Assembly: GCA_037976565.1 (NCBI GenBank)
Contig: CP137675.1
Coordinates: 16,974,992 to 17,038,991 of the forward strand
Length of the DNA: 64,000 bases
Source of the DNA: Mesocentrotus franciscanus
Lineage: Eukaryota > Echinodermata > Echinoidea > Camarodonta > Strongylocentrotidae
Reading direction: 5' to 3'
Shown in pieces: positions 38,301-51,200 of this stretch; the first letter of the stretch is position 1, and the number at the start of each line of letters is the position of its first letter. Below the pieces are notes generated by a model. It had not been told where the DNA came from, made no database searches, and saw only the letters and a program-made list of their open reading frames with translations. A program made the position numbers and the translations under genes.

Positions 38301-41300
38301 ATTTAAAATAAAGAAAAGAAATAATCAGCTTCTATTGTATATCAGCTAACATCATGTACTGATAATATACATACTACTTTGTAGCTTCCTGTTGTAAAGT
38401 AAATTTCATGAATCAATAGTGTAATCTAACTAAACCTTTAAAGGGCAAGTCCACTCCAAAAATAACTTACTTTCAATAGAAGCAGAAAATCAGACAAAAC
38501 AAATTTGAGCAAAATAGGATAACTAGTAAGAAAGTTATGAATTTGTAATGACATGAAAAACTTTGAAAATCACTACACAAATTAGCAACTCACTTATGAG
38601 TCTGTGATGTCATGTCCTCACTATCCACTAATTATTTTCTTTATATTGATCACATACATTTCCTATTTTCCCCCTAAGAATCTTATTTATTCACACCAGC
38701 ATCCAAGTTAGATTGATAGTAATATGTTTTTGTGTGGATGCACTAATATAGGGTAAATTTTTTCCAGTTAAATCATGAAAAATATTCATATAAAAATCAA
38801 TACTTATGAATATACAATATTCAGAAAATAGTATCAATTCTTCAAAGTTCATAAAAGATTTTGTGAAATGTCATGCAAGCAATATGATACAAATCATATA
38901 ACCTGGGCAAAGGCATGGGGAAATCAAGTTTTGGGGGATAAAAGGGAAATTAATGGGATTAAACTATATAAAGCAATTGACAAATAGTGAGGACATGACG
39001 TCACAAACTGATAGCCAAATTTCCATTGTTCCATAGTTTCAAAAATTCATAACTTTCTTATAAAGTCATCCGATTTTGCTCATACCTTTTTTGATTGGTT
39101 TGTCTGATTTTTCTGCTTCTATTGAAAGTAAGTTATTTTTGGAGTGGACTTGTACTTTAACAGTTTTGATCAAGTTTTTTGTATGAACACTGTAAATTCA
39201 TAGAAATTTTAAGTGGCATTTTTAAAAACAAGAAATCACTTACTCATATCTGAAGAATGTTTTGTTTTTCGATGTCGACAGCATGACGTCATAAGCCTCT
39301 TTAGTAGGAGGACGACATGGACGACGAGTATGAATGGAGGTGGTAGGAACGGTCGCTCACTAAATTCCATGATCAAACGATATCGCTGAAACTTCCAAAT
39401 CTCGTTTGCATTCTCCTGCACTCTCAAAAATGTGTTGCTATGGAAAAGAAAGGATAATGAGAGGAAAAACGACGAGAGGAAAATATAACGAGCAACTTTT
39501 ACAACATTTTTTAAACTCCGTTACCAATACATTATAGAAATGTCGCACTGTCAACATTTTTGCCTTTGACTACCGAATCTTCTAACGTATCAAAATATAT
39601 TTTGTGCAAACAGTTTTTTTTTAAAGTCAAACGTAAAAAAAAGAATGTGATCTAGGTAAACTTTAAGCATCTAGATGACCTGGATATATTTTCAATAACA
39701 AAAATAATCAAATGAAATTTGTATATAGAAGGGAAATGGGGAGGTGAGGAAGGTAGATTACACATATCTGCCGTAATCCTATAACCATCGTATCAAAAAT
39801 TAAAAAAAATAAAATGGATGGTTGCTTGGCCCGTGATACTTACTTGAAGATAGCGATGAGCATATTGATGAGGAGTACGTTAGCAATGAGAAGGTAAATG
39901 CCCATTATCATACGCTCCAGGACTATACCAGCATCACACAGCTCCATGCCTTGTTTAGGAAACAGCGAACAGTTCGTGATGAACTCTGTAGCCCAAAATT
40001 GAAATCATTACAATTTTGGAGGTTATGATACGATAATAATGATAATTTCGTTTAAGAAAGGAAGCCTCATCAGCGTTCATGATGTGTTTTTTCGAAGGGC
40101 CCTGCAATTATTATAAAAGCCAGAATTGCCAGGTACCCAATTACAGGTACCCAATTGGGTGGAAAGTGTCAAATGTTGATTAATGTCTTGTCAATGAACG
40201 TCAGTGTTCGAACTTTTAATCCTTGGATTAAGAGTCTAATTTTTGACATGTGTGATCTCTATCATCATTGATCGCATCAGTGCCTGAGATACGGGATTAT
40301 ACTTAATGGTTAAAAATGCTAGAATATCTAGAAGGTTTGCTCGTTTGTATCTTGATGCCAAACCTAAAGGGTGGTATTCACGAAAGCGGACTAACTTTAG
40401 TCCATGGTTTAATCCTCCGACTAAGTATGGAATGCCAAGTGTCCATATGAATATATTTTTGAATAATTTGATATGTCCCTAAATTACCATGATAACTTAA
40501 TTATTTCATAGTTATATTGTTGTTTATCAATTATGCTATTACATTTTATTTTAATTTAGTGACAGATTAAATTATTCAACAACATATTCATATGGACACT
40601 TGGCATTCCATACTTAGTCGAAGGATTAAACCATGGACTAAAGTTAGCCCACTTTCGAGAATACCACCCAAAGCCTACATCAATTAATGTCTAACACCTA
40701 ATCTGGGATCACTTTGATACATAATATTTCAATTCCAGTCTTACTGCTTTGCAAAATGAATACAGGAGTGATTATAGAAAATACATACCTATATTAGGGG
40801 GTTCTTTCATTAATATTGCTACTTTAAACCTCACTTTTTTTTGTTTGTTGGGGTGGGGAGAGGGGCTTTCGGGAGGCGAGGAGGGGTGGATGGGGGTTTG
40901 AGCCCCACAAACCCCTCTCTAGAAACGCCACTAGATGAATATCATTGATATCATTGCGATCGTTCCTATTATAGTCCAGTCACACCGCTAGATCAACTTT
41001 AAACCAACTACTAATGGATATGATGGATGTGACTGTATTATCACCATGACAAAACATGAGCCCTCTTGCCTCTAGCAAGTGGTAGCTCTAACTCACCGTC
41101 TTGGTCATCAATGAAGAGTTCTCCATAGATCTGCCAGTATGGGATGTAGATGATATCTCGAAGAACATTCCAATCCCATTCTTTCATGGGTTTCATCAAG
41201 GCATTGCTTGCCACACCGTAGGTCACCAGGAACACGAACAGGATCACGATGAACTTAGCTGTGTCATTCATCTAACAAACAAGAACAAATATGAAAAAAG

Positions 41301-41394
41301 AGGTCACTCGTCATAACCAATTGTAGGCATACTTCACTATCATCATCATCATCTTCTTAATCAACAACAAGTCAACATCAACATCATCATCATT

Positions 41395-41428
<34 letters not shown>

Positions 41429-44400
41429 CCATCATTGTCGACATCATCTTCATATCATCACCATCACCGGCATCGTCTTTGTCATCATCATCACCATCTT
41501 CCTCTTATTCTACAGCATCATCACCATCATCACCCTAACAGTCACGATTATGACGAAAAACATTGCATCCGTTTCAAATCTAGTACGTGTATACTCTAGC
41601 CACTTTTAGTGGTTCATACATTTACTTGTTGTTCCTTTGTTTTCTTTTTCTTTCCCTCCTCCCTTCCATTCCCGTGATTCTCTTCTGGTAATTACAAACT
41701 ACTCGATAAACTGCAAGGGATATACGATATAAAACTATAGTAAAAACTGTTTCTTACTCACCATCTTTCCAATCATATTGACATACGGTCCCATTAACTT
41801 GTTGACGCTCAGGATATCAAGTACCCTCACATACCACACCATGATGTCCAGAATATATAACATCCGTCCAGCATTCAGACTACCCTCCCACATACGAAGG
41901 CCAAATCCTGATGCAAAAGAAAGCATGTAGATATATAATAATTTTAAAACCAGACGATTAAACAGATAGGTTAATATATTTATTTACAAATTAGTGGTAT
42001 GGGAATTTTTTTGTCTATAGTTGTAATTAATGCATATTTTCTCCATTAAAACGATACTAGTCTGCCACTCTTCCGAGTTATTAGTAATTAATTAGTTAGT
42101 TTACGCCCCTCTTGGAGATGCAGTGGTATCGGCATGGTCGGAAATAGTGCAACTATGTGAGATTATGAGAAACTATAAACAGAGAAGCATTACTTGTTAT
42201 TTTCATGGCCCTGATTAAGCAATAGCTGTCACCACATCACAGAAACGAGGAGACGTAACCAAAAATACATGTAGATTCTTGATCAAAGCTCATTAAACTC
42301 ACCCATGGTGAATGTCAATATTCCAACCAGGTCCCACAGATTCCATCTATCCGATGCCCACATCTGAGCTTGCTGTCGAAATGTCAGAATTTCACTGTCT
42401 CCTTGCATCACCAACTGTAGATAAAATTATTGGATCCCAAATAAAGCCGTTATTACATGACCTAACCTTCTCAACTATCAATTAAAACCACGAAATCACA
42501 CCCCAAATGGAAATTGCCCAATTCGGATTTGTCAGGATCCTTCTCCAAGAGCGTCATAACAGTATACACAATCACCAATCGGATTTTGCCCAGATTTAGT
42601 TAGTATCCGAGATTGATGTTTTCGGGAGGGGGTGTGAGTAGTGGGTGGTATGTATTCTATGTATAAACATTTGGGGGTCATATAATTATGGGCTTACAAA
42701 CTAAGAAAGTCCATGATATAATCTTCATTCGATTCACGACCGTTTGCAGTCAATTTAATTTTATGTCACGCTTTAGGCCCGCCAATTTGTCTCAAAAGGT
42801 ACATGAATGTAACAAAATGTTATCTTAATGTTGCTGTTCTTAAATTACGACATCTGCATGTTCTTGTGTAAAATTTCTCACATCTTCATTGAATAGTATC
42901 TAAACTAGGTCACAATCACCATGCAAACTTATGCAACTCTAATAATAATAATGATAATAATAATAATAGGTCAATTTATTTAGCGCAGCTATAATATTAA
43001 TTTACTCTACTCCGCTTAATACAGAGTATCATATTATTATCCCGGCTGTATGCTGAGCCTCCATGATAAGGCGCTAAAGCATTCAATTTCTTCCTACCGG
43101 GTACCCATTTACTTCACCTAGGTGGAGAGTGGCAAATGTTGATTAATGGCTTGCCCAGGGACATTAGCGCCGCTGCGGAACTCGAACCGCGAACCGCGTG
43201 CTCCACAGTCCAGGGACGTATCCACTAGACCACGACACATCTACTACTCTACACACTGACCTGTCGAATCTCCTCAGTAGCCAGACTAAAGACTGTTAGA
43301 CAGACGAGCCATTCAACCCTCCCAACCTCAGACTTGAGCTCCATCAGAACCACGTAACTGAACGCAATCAGAAACAAGAAATAAAACATCTGGGTTTGAA
43401 GAAAAGAAAGAAATAGAAATAACATTTTTTAAACGAAGAAATAATATCATAACATAAAAATAAGTAATATTATCATAACATTAAAAAAAGATATAATATC
43501 ATGTACACTAAATCAATATATCGTTTATTCTACTAGTGTAGCTAGTTTCTTCATAATTCAGGAGGCAAGTCAACCTAATAAACAACCGTTCGTCGATGCC
43601 AATGACTGAGCCCAGTTGTAAATGGTCGCGAAATACCACTGGAAATGGATCGACATAATCAAACGAAATGCAGTCGCAGGACTTGTATTTAAGACATCAA
43701 GCAACAATATCATCAGTCTGCTGAGAGCCGAAAGAGTGTTACATCATCATATCATGATCATTTAATTTGGAATAGACAGCCTCTACATGTATTCCGTTTG
43801 TAACAGAGTTCTTGTCGACCTTTAATGTGTTTGTTGGTGTTTTATTTAGGGGATTCTTGGAGAGTCAAATCTAAGAGATGGGAGTGAAACTTACAGCATT
43901 GATCCAGAACTTGACGATGGGAGCTGTGAAGGTGATTCGAACCTTCTGGAAGTAAGACTCTCTACCATCTTGGTTGACCTGAAACGTATTCCTTCTACCA
44001 CCCTTATCTTGAGGATTGACCACGCCCATTGATCGCTCTTCGATGATTGGTGGAAACCTTAACACGCTGGGGCGTGGCTCATAACCCTGGTAGCAGAAAT
44101 AGTGGAAGAAGGGCAGTGACTAGTTTATATCTACACTGCTTTGCAATTGTTACTTTTTGAATAAATAAATTTTCACTCGAAGTACTCAGTTCATTTTAAT
44201 TCACATTTTTCCTCGAATGCAAGATGGGCATTAACAAGGTTTTTCATACAAATGAATTAGTGATGAATTACGAAGAACATTAACATTACATAAAAGATGA
44301 GTTAAAGTTAAAGAATGATGACTTGAATCTTAAGATGTGGCCTATGTTGATCAAAATTGATAGTTTTTATGTTTGGCAGCGGCATCTTTCTTCTCAACAT

Positions 44401-45247
44401 GGATGTAAAACAAGATTAAGAAGAAGAGATTCGAGAGAAAACAACACTTGGCTGTGAAAATTAAGAAATTAAGACGGAGGAATGTGAAATTCTCAAAATG
44501 TATTGTGATTTCCGGCTATTCCTTCGTTAATTGCTTTGTATTCAATGGATCTGTATATGAGGACCAGCCCCATTTGAATAACAATTACAGGGTGTATTGG
44601 CCGAACAAATAATCAGATGCGTGGTTATTAATGGGTCTCCTCCCACGTCTACCACTGGGTTTAACCTTGTGATAACTATAGCAACTTTGAATTCATACCA
44701 CTTTCATGGAGGTACTGTCACTCGCCGTGTTCACATCCGGGCTAACACCGAACTGGGTGTTTCTTCGTGATGTCACCATGTACTCCCCCTGACCTACGTC
44801 ATCGTCTACGTCATCATTCGTACAAAGTAACCACTGGAAGAACCCCTGAACAATAGAAGGCAAGATTTATGTTATTATAAGAATCATGATATCAATGCAA
44901 AATGTACTTTTGAAAATTAAACACATTACATAGCATTTAAACATTCATCATCATGATCGACATCGTACGACGGCCGTGGCCGAGATGGAGTTCACTCTTG
45001 CACGACATTCCTAGAGACGAAACTAAAGTTTAGATTTCATTATTCTTTTGTAACTATTTGAGAAAAAGGCCCCAAAAGCCTGTTATTGAATTAATTGTTT
45101 GCGCCTTTCGTCCTGATATTTCATCCCAAGGAAGAAAAAAAAAATAATGAAGGAGGAACCAAGTATCACAGACAGTACAGATTGATAGTTTATCATCCCT
45201 GTAAATATTTCTTTTATTTCCTTCATTACAATCATCATTATAGTTAA

Positions 45248-45279
<32 letters not shown>

Positions 45280-48200
45280 ACAACAACAACAACATCATCA
45301 CCTTTATCCTTATATTTTTCAATGATGCGTCCATTCTGCTTGATAATAATCTGTTCATCTATCTCATAAGATTTGTTTGGGGCTGTCATATTTTCAAGCA
45401 ATTTGCAATTTACGATGGCAGTCCTTCTTGCGCGTTTTTTTTTTTATAAGTTTAATGAAATATGATAATTTGACAATTCATCTTTTCTTTTTTACTATAA
45501 TGTATATTTGCTTATTTTTGATTAATTGTCAAAAAGTACCTTTCAGAATTGGATGTTTGCTATGTTACCTATTAACAAAAATATAGTTATGGAATGCAGA
45601 GGAAAATTAATCAAATCAAATGAAAATCAACTAATTGATGAAAATGAGCATTCACTTACCTTCATTCCAGGGATAGTTTTGAGTTGTCCATACCAATGAT
45701 CATTCAGCAGCAGTTGAATAGATGGGTGAGCGATGAATCGAGAATGTTTGAAGTTAGCTGCCAGAGATAGACATGTCATGTGACTCCAGTTCGGTAACTC
45801 GGCGCAGAGTAAGAGGCGAGTGTAGCTAGCATCTTCCTCGAAACATTGGGTCAGGAGGGTGACTGCGAGCTGCTCATACAACCTGAGCAAGAAAGAGATA
45901 CACGAGGTACACTTGGTTGGTTGATTATTCTTTTACCTGACTGCTAAGAAAGCATGTTGTATGTTTGTAAGTAAGCAACCAGGGGACCGACGGCTTTAAG
46001 TCCTCTCCAAGGGAATTGGTAATGAGGATTAATGCCTTACCAAAGGGCACGGGAGCATTGACTTGGTTTCGAACCCGGGACCTCTCGGTTACGAGACCAC
46101 TGCGCTCTAGCTACCACTGAGCCATCGTGTCTCACAACCCTTGTTATTATGACGCTTATTGCTTTGGTGGATTAACTACATGTATTTAGCATCAACTGGC
46201 ATAGCCAGACTTGTTGACCAGGGTAGTGGGGGGTGGCGCACAGACAACAAGAGACACACAAAATACCACATAGTCCCGTGGTGGATGACCTTTATGAAGG
46301 GGTGGGGGTCCTACTTGCGCCCCCATAAATACGCCTATATTATAATCCAATAGGATATACTTGTAATGCTTGACTGGTCAAACAGCTACAGAGGAGATAG
46401 GCCATGATTCGTACATCTACGTTTGTGATTTAGAGTCAAGACGTGGTTCAAAATCATGGACTAACAGTAAATATACAGCACGTACATGACTGTAATTTAT
46501 CTGTCGTCATGCTACGGTGTAATAATTATATTGGTGAACTCGTTACTGGGGTCCAAATACGTTTTCGAAAGAATAACAAAAATCAGGTTTCAACCCCAAA
46601 CACCCTGTCATGTACCTTTGCCATGCAGGAGCCAACTGCCAGGAGGGGATGGGGCAGGGAGAAGGGGTGTAGATATTGTGAGGTGGAAGGTGCTGCTCCT
46701 GATAATAACAAATGAGTTGCATATATGGCATTGAAACTCATCAGTAACGAAATAATTTATCAGTATACATGTAGGCTATATCCATGATTCAGTTATTTCT
46801 CGTAGTGGAGGGGCCGTGATATAGTAGTTCATTCACTTGACTCTCAATCCAAGGGTTAAGGGTTCGAATCTCAGCCCGGCATTAATCTTCCTTTGGCAAG
46901 GCATTAATCCACATTTGCCTCTCTCCACCCAGGTGTAAATGGGTAATGGCAATCGCTGGGGCACTAATTACTGCAGGTCCCTCAGGAAGAACAGCAATGA
47001 AGCTGATGAGGCTTCCCTAGATAAATAAAATTATTATCATACTATATTATATCATATTATCATTTCAGTACAAATATTAATTCAGAGTTTAAAGATGAAT
47101 CTAAATTGTTTCAAAGGTACCTGGATTGTTCAGTAAGCTGATCCGCGGCATCGGTGTTGTATTGCGATCGTGCAAATCGAGACATGGAATAACAGAGCCG
47201 GAATCCAACCAAGGCCTTGGGTAAGGATTCCTGACCTAGCTGCCACATCAGATAAGCCATCTCATGTTTCTTGGTGAGGATGGCCCAGAGGAAGAGATCA
47301 TTGTAGGGGAAGGGATTGTCATGGTGAAGGTGTGCTGTCTCAGGCTCGCCCTGGTTTATAAATTCAATTCAATTCAATTCAATAAACATTTATTTCCTTC
47401 TTAACAAATACAAAATTAACATATTCTGGAATATATAACTGTATTTACAATGTTATATAGGAAGGAGGCGAATTCCCTAAAAGCACAGGGCTTGTGGTGG
47501 GGTTACCATAACAAAACATACATATAATACATACAATCTACATAATAATCATAATCTACATAAAATTCCAATAAAGATAATGAGATAGAGAAGAGGAAAA
47601 AAAGGGAAAAATCAAACAAGCAATACTGAAAATGTAGAGTTTCATTCCAAACGGGGATAAATCCATTTAAAGCGTTTTCTTGTAAATCAAGTATTTTTAA
47701 ATTACCACTTCTCCTTGTAAATTATCACCTCTTTTTTGTATAAATGGTAGAGATATAGGGCCTTTCATCGTGGATTAATAATAATATTTCATTAGATACA
47801 AAAATCGTGGAAATTGCTGTTTCCTGACTAAGTTTTAAAATGCAACTTTGCTAGATCCATTGTTCTGCGATTTTGTTGGTTTTCAGGTACGGACATGCAC
47901 TGAATAATTGGATCATGAATCATCGAATTAAAGATGGCTAACAGAGCGATAAAGACTCACGCCAATTTTTTAATTTCAGAATATTAAAGCTTCCTGCACC
48001 GATTTTTACCGATTAGCATACCTTTGACAGACTGATTTTAAATATCCACCATGCAAAACAATGAATTGCGTCTTTTTTTATCATAGCTTTAATGGTAAGG
48101 TGATATACTGAAGCGTGCCACTTAATCAGGAAGTTTAAGTCTCATAACGGCAATTTACATGTTAGTCAGAGATTAATCCGTATCTGAGTACCTCACCAAT

Positions 48201-51200
48201 GTATGCCTGAGTGAAAATATGCATTTCAATATCAATTTCTTTAACTTAAAAAAAAATACTAGAAATCGATACCTAAATGGCCCATCTCACTGAGCAGCGA
48301 ATGCTTACGAACGTTGCGAATTTGGATTCGCCAAATATTCTGACGAATGTTGGCGAAAAATAGCGACTTTTATGGTGGGTTCCCACCGCCGATCAAACCA
48401 ACCCGACCAAGCCCGTCGACCAAGGGTCGGTCTACCTTGATCGGTATCGATCTGGCTTCCTACACGACAATTTTTGGCATGTCAAAAAATATCGTGTAGG
48501 GGTCGAGAAGGCAAGCGATCGTACAGCGATCGTGTATTGGTCGAGTAGAGGTCGAGCTGATCGGGAATCGATCGTATAGAGGTCTAGTTTGGTCGGGGTG
48601 GATTTTTCCGCCGATCACTTCCCGATCATCTCGATTTATACACAACTTCTACACGATTGGTTCCCGATCAACTCGATCAACAACTCAACCGCTTGACGAT
48701 CGATACATGTCTGCCCTAAACAGTCACTCGACCGAACTCGCTCACTTCTCGACTGCTTCTCGATCACATCCCGAGCACTTCTCGACCGCACTCGATCTTT
48801 CCGATCGCAACTCAACTCAATAGGAATAATACAGAAGGAAATCCAGTAGCACTTGGGGGTGACTTCAATGTTATTAGAGACACGAATGTAGATTATTTTG
48901 GACTAGTATCAAAGAAGCAAACAAAATTTAGTAAAACAATTAGAAGAGTTCATGGATAGCTATAGATTACGTGATGTATGGAGAAGTAAAAATAAAGTTA
49001 AAAAGCACTACACGTATAAACAACGAAATCGTTTTATGCAAAGTCGCCTAGATTATTGGATCATATCAGAGAATTTAGAGCAAATAACATCCAAATGTGA
49101 CATTGTTCCCTCTATAGCCCCTGACCATTCAGCAGTTAATCTGGTAATCCATAATAGGTCATCGACAAAAAATAAAAATAAAAGATCTTATTCAAAGTTT
49201 AATAATAGTCTATGAAGTGACAATACGTTAAGAAGATGAGAGAAGAAATAAAGACTTTAAAAGAGAAACTGTCTGTTGAAATTAAAGATAAGAGAGTACT
49301 ATGGGATTTCATGAAAATGGAAATGCGGAAGTTTACAATTAAACTATCAAGAAAAAGGGCAGAGGAAAGGAAAGAAAAAAAAAATCGGAAAATTGGAAAA
49401 AGAGATTAAAGACTTAGAAGAGGATTTATTGTTGATTGGCAATGGACATGACAAAGATATTTTTGAAAATTTGAAAACTAAGAAATAACAACTTAGTTTA
49501 CTCCACGATTACATCAATGAAGGTTTGAAAGTACGGTCAAGATCCTCATGGTATGAATGTGGAGAAAAGAATACAGCATTCTTCAAACAGTTAATGGAAT
49601 TAAATAGAAAAAAAGTATAATAAAGAAATAAAATGGAAATGGAAATACCACTTCTAACGAAAAAGAAATTATTGAAGGAATAAAATCATTTTATGGGCAG
49701 CTATATAGCAAAATGAATTCTATACAAGATGACACTTTGGACTTCTTTCCTAATAACCTGCCAAAATTGAATAATATATCACGAGATTCATGTGAGGAAA
49801 CGATCGTAGAAAGGGAATGCATAGAAATACTAAAAGATATGAAACTCAACAAATCTCCAGGAAATGATGGTTTAAGTGCAGAATTTTATCAGAAATTTTG
49901 GCCATTAATTAGAGATCTAGTTCTTGCATCTTTTAATGAAGCTCTTCAACAAGGGGAATTATCAGGCTCTCAAAGGCAAGCACTTATTATCTTGATACAT
50001 AAAGATGGCAAAGATCCGGAGCTTATTAAGAATTACAGACCGATTTCGTTGCTAAACGTAGATTATAAAATCCTATCTAAGATACTTTCAAAGAGAATAC
50101 AAGAAGTTTTACCTGAAATTGTTAGTTTTGATCAGTTGGGATATGTTAAGGATAGGAACATTGGAGAAGCAATACGAATAATAGACGACATGATCTTTCA
50201 TACTTCTTTTACAGAGAACACGCTTTTTGGTAGCCATTGATTTTGAAAAAGCATTTGATTCTGTTTCACATTTATTTTTATATAAGGTTTTACAATCATT
50301 TAATTTTGGACCAAGGTTTTGTAAATGGGTTAATATTTTTTATACTAAAGCAGAAAGTTGTGTTATAAATGGATATACATCAACACGTTATTTCAAGGTT
50401 GAAAGCAGGAGTAAGGCAAGGAGATCCCCTCTCTCCATATTTATTTGTTCTGTGTATTGAAATTTTAGCTCATATGATAAGAAATAATCATCAGATACAA
50501 GGAATCAGTTTTGGAAATACAGAAATAAAGCAAGTTCTGTACGCAGACGATATAACGCTTTTCCTTAAAGATTCGAATTCATTTAAGGAAATTAAACATA
50601 TTTTTGAATGTTTTTATAAAATATCAGACTCAAAGTTAAACAAGGACAAGACATTCATTTTGCCCTTAGGTCCACAATTATCCACTCTTACATTTCCGTT
50701 TGGGAAGCAAGTAGACATTGTTAAAATACTAGGAATTTATTTTTCAATACACGAAGATATCAAAGAACAAATGAATTATAAAGAAATATTGAGCAAGATT
50801 AAAAAACGTTTTACGTGGTGGAAGCAGCGTGATTTAACATTAATGTGGAAAATTCAATTAATGAAAGTATATGGCTATTCTAAAATTATATATTTATCAT
50901 CATTGATGCCGGTTCCAGAATGGGTGTATAGCGAAATTGAAGAAATATGCTTTGATTTTTTGTGGAGAAGCAAAGGCAAAATAAAAAGAGCATCATGTTT
51001 TTAGACTATCCGCAGGGTGGGCTCAAACTGATGAATTTCCGACTGTTTGTAAAGGCACAGAGAATAATGTGGAAAAAAGGCTTGTAACAGGAACTCAAGC
51101 TATCAAATGGAAACATTACTTTAAATATTTAATGAGACCAATGGGCGGGAATTTAATATTTTATTGCAGCTATTGGAGAGATACAGTGAAACTCATGTTA

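Noticed and set aside
41097..41271. A separate short membrane protein starting at the ATG of this exon
   Set aside because: The ATG directly follows an AG acceptor and the product is S5 plus pore helix of the channel, in phase with its neighbours.
49713..51004. An active reverse transcriptase gene
   Set aside because: The catalytic motifs are present, but in three different frames with intervening stops, and the 5' part is missing.
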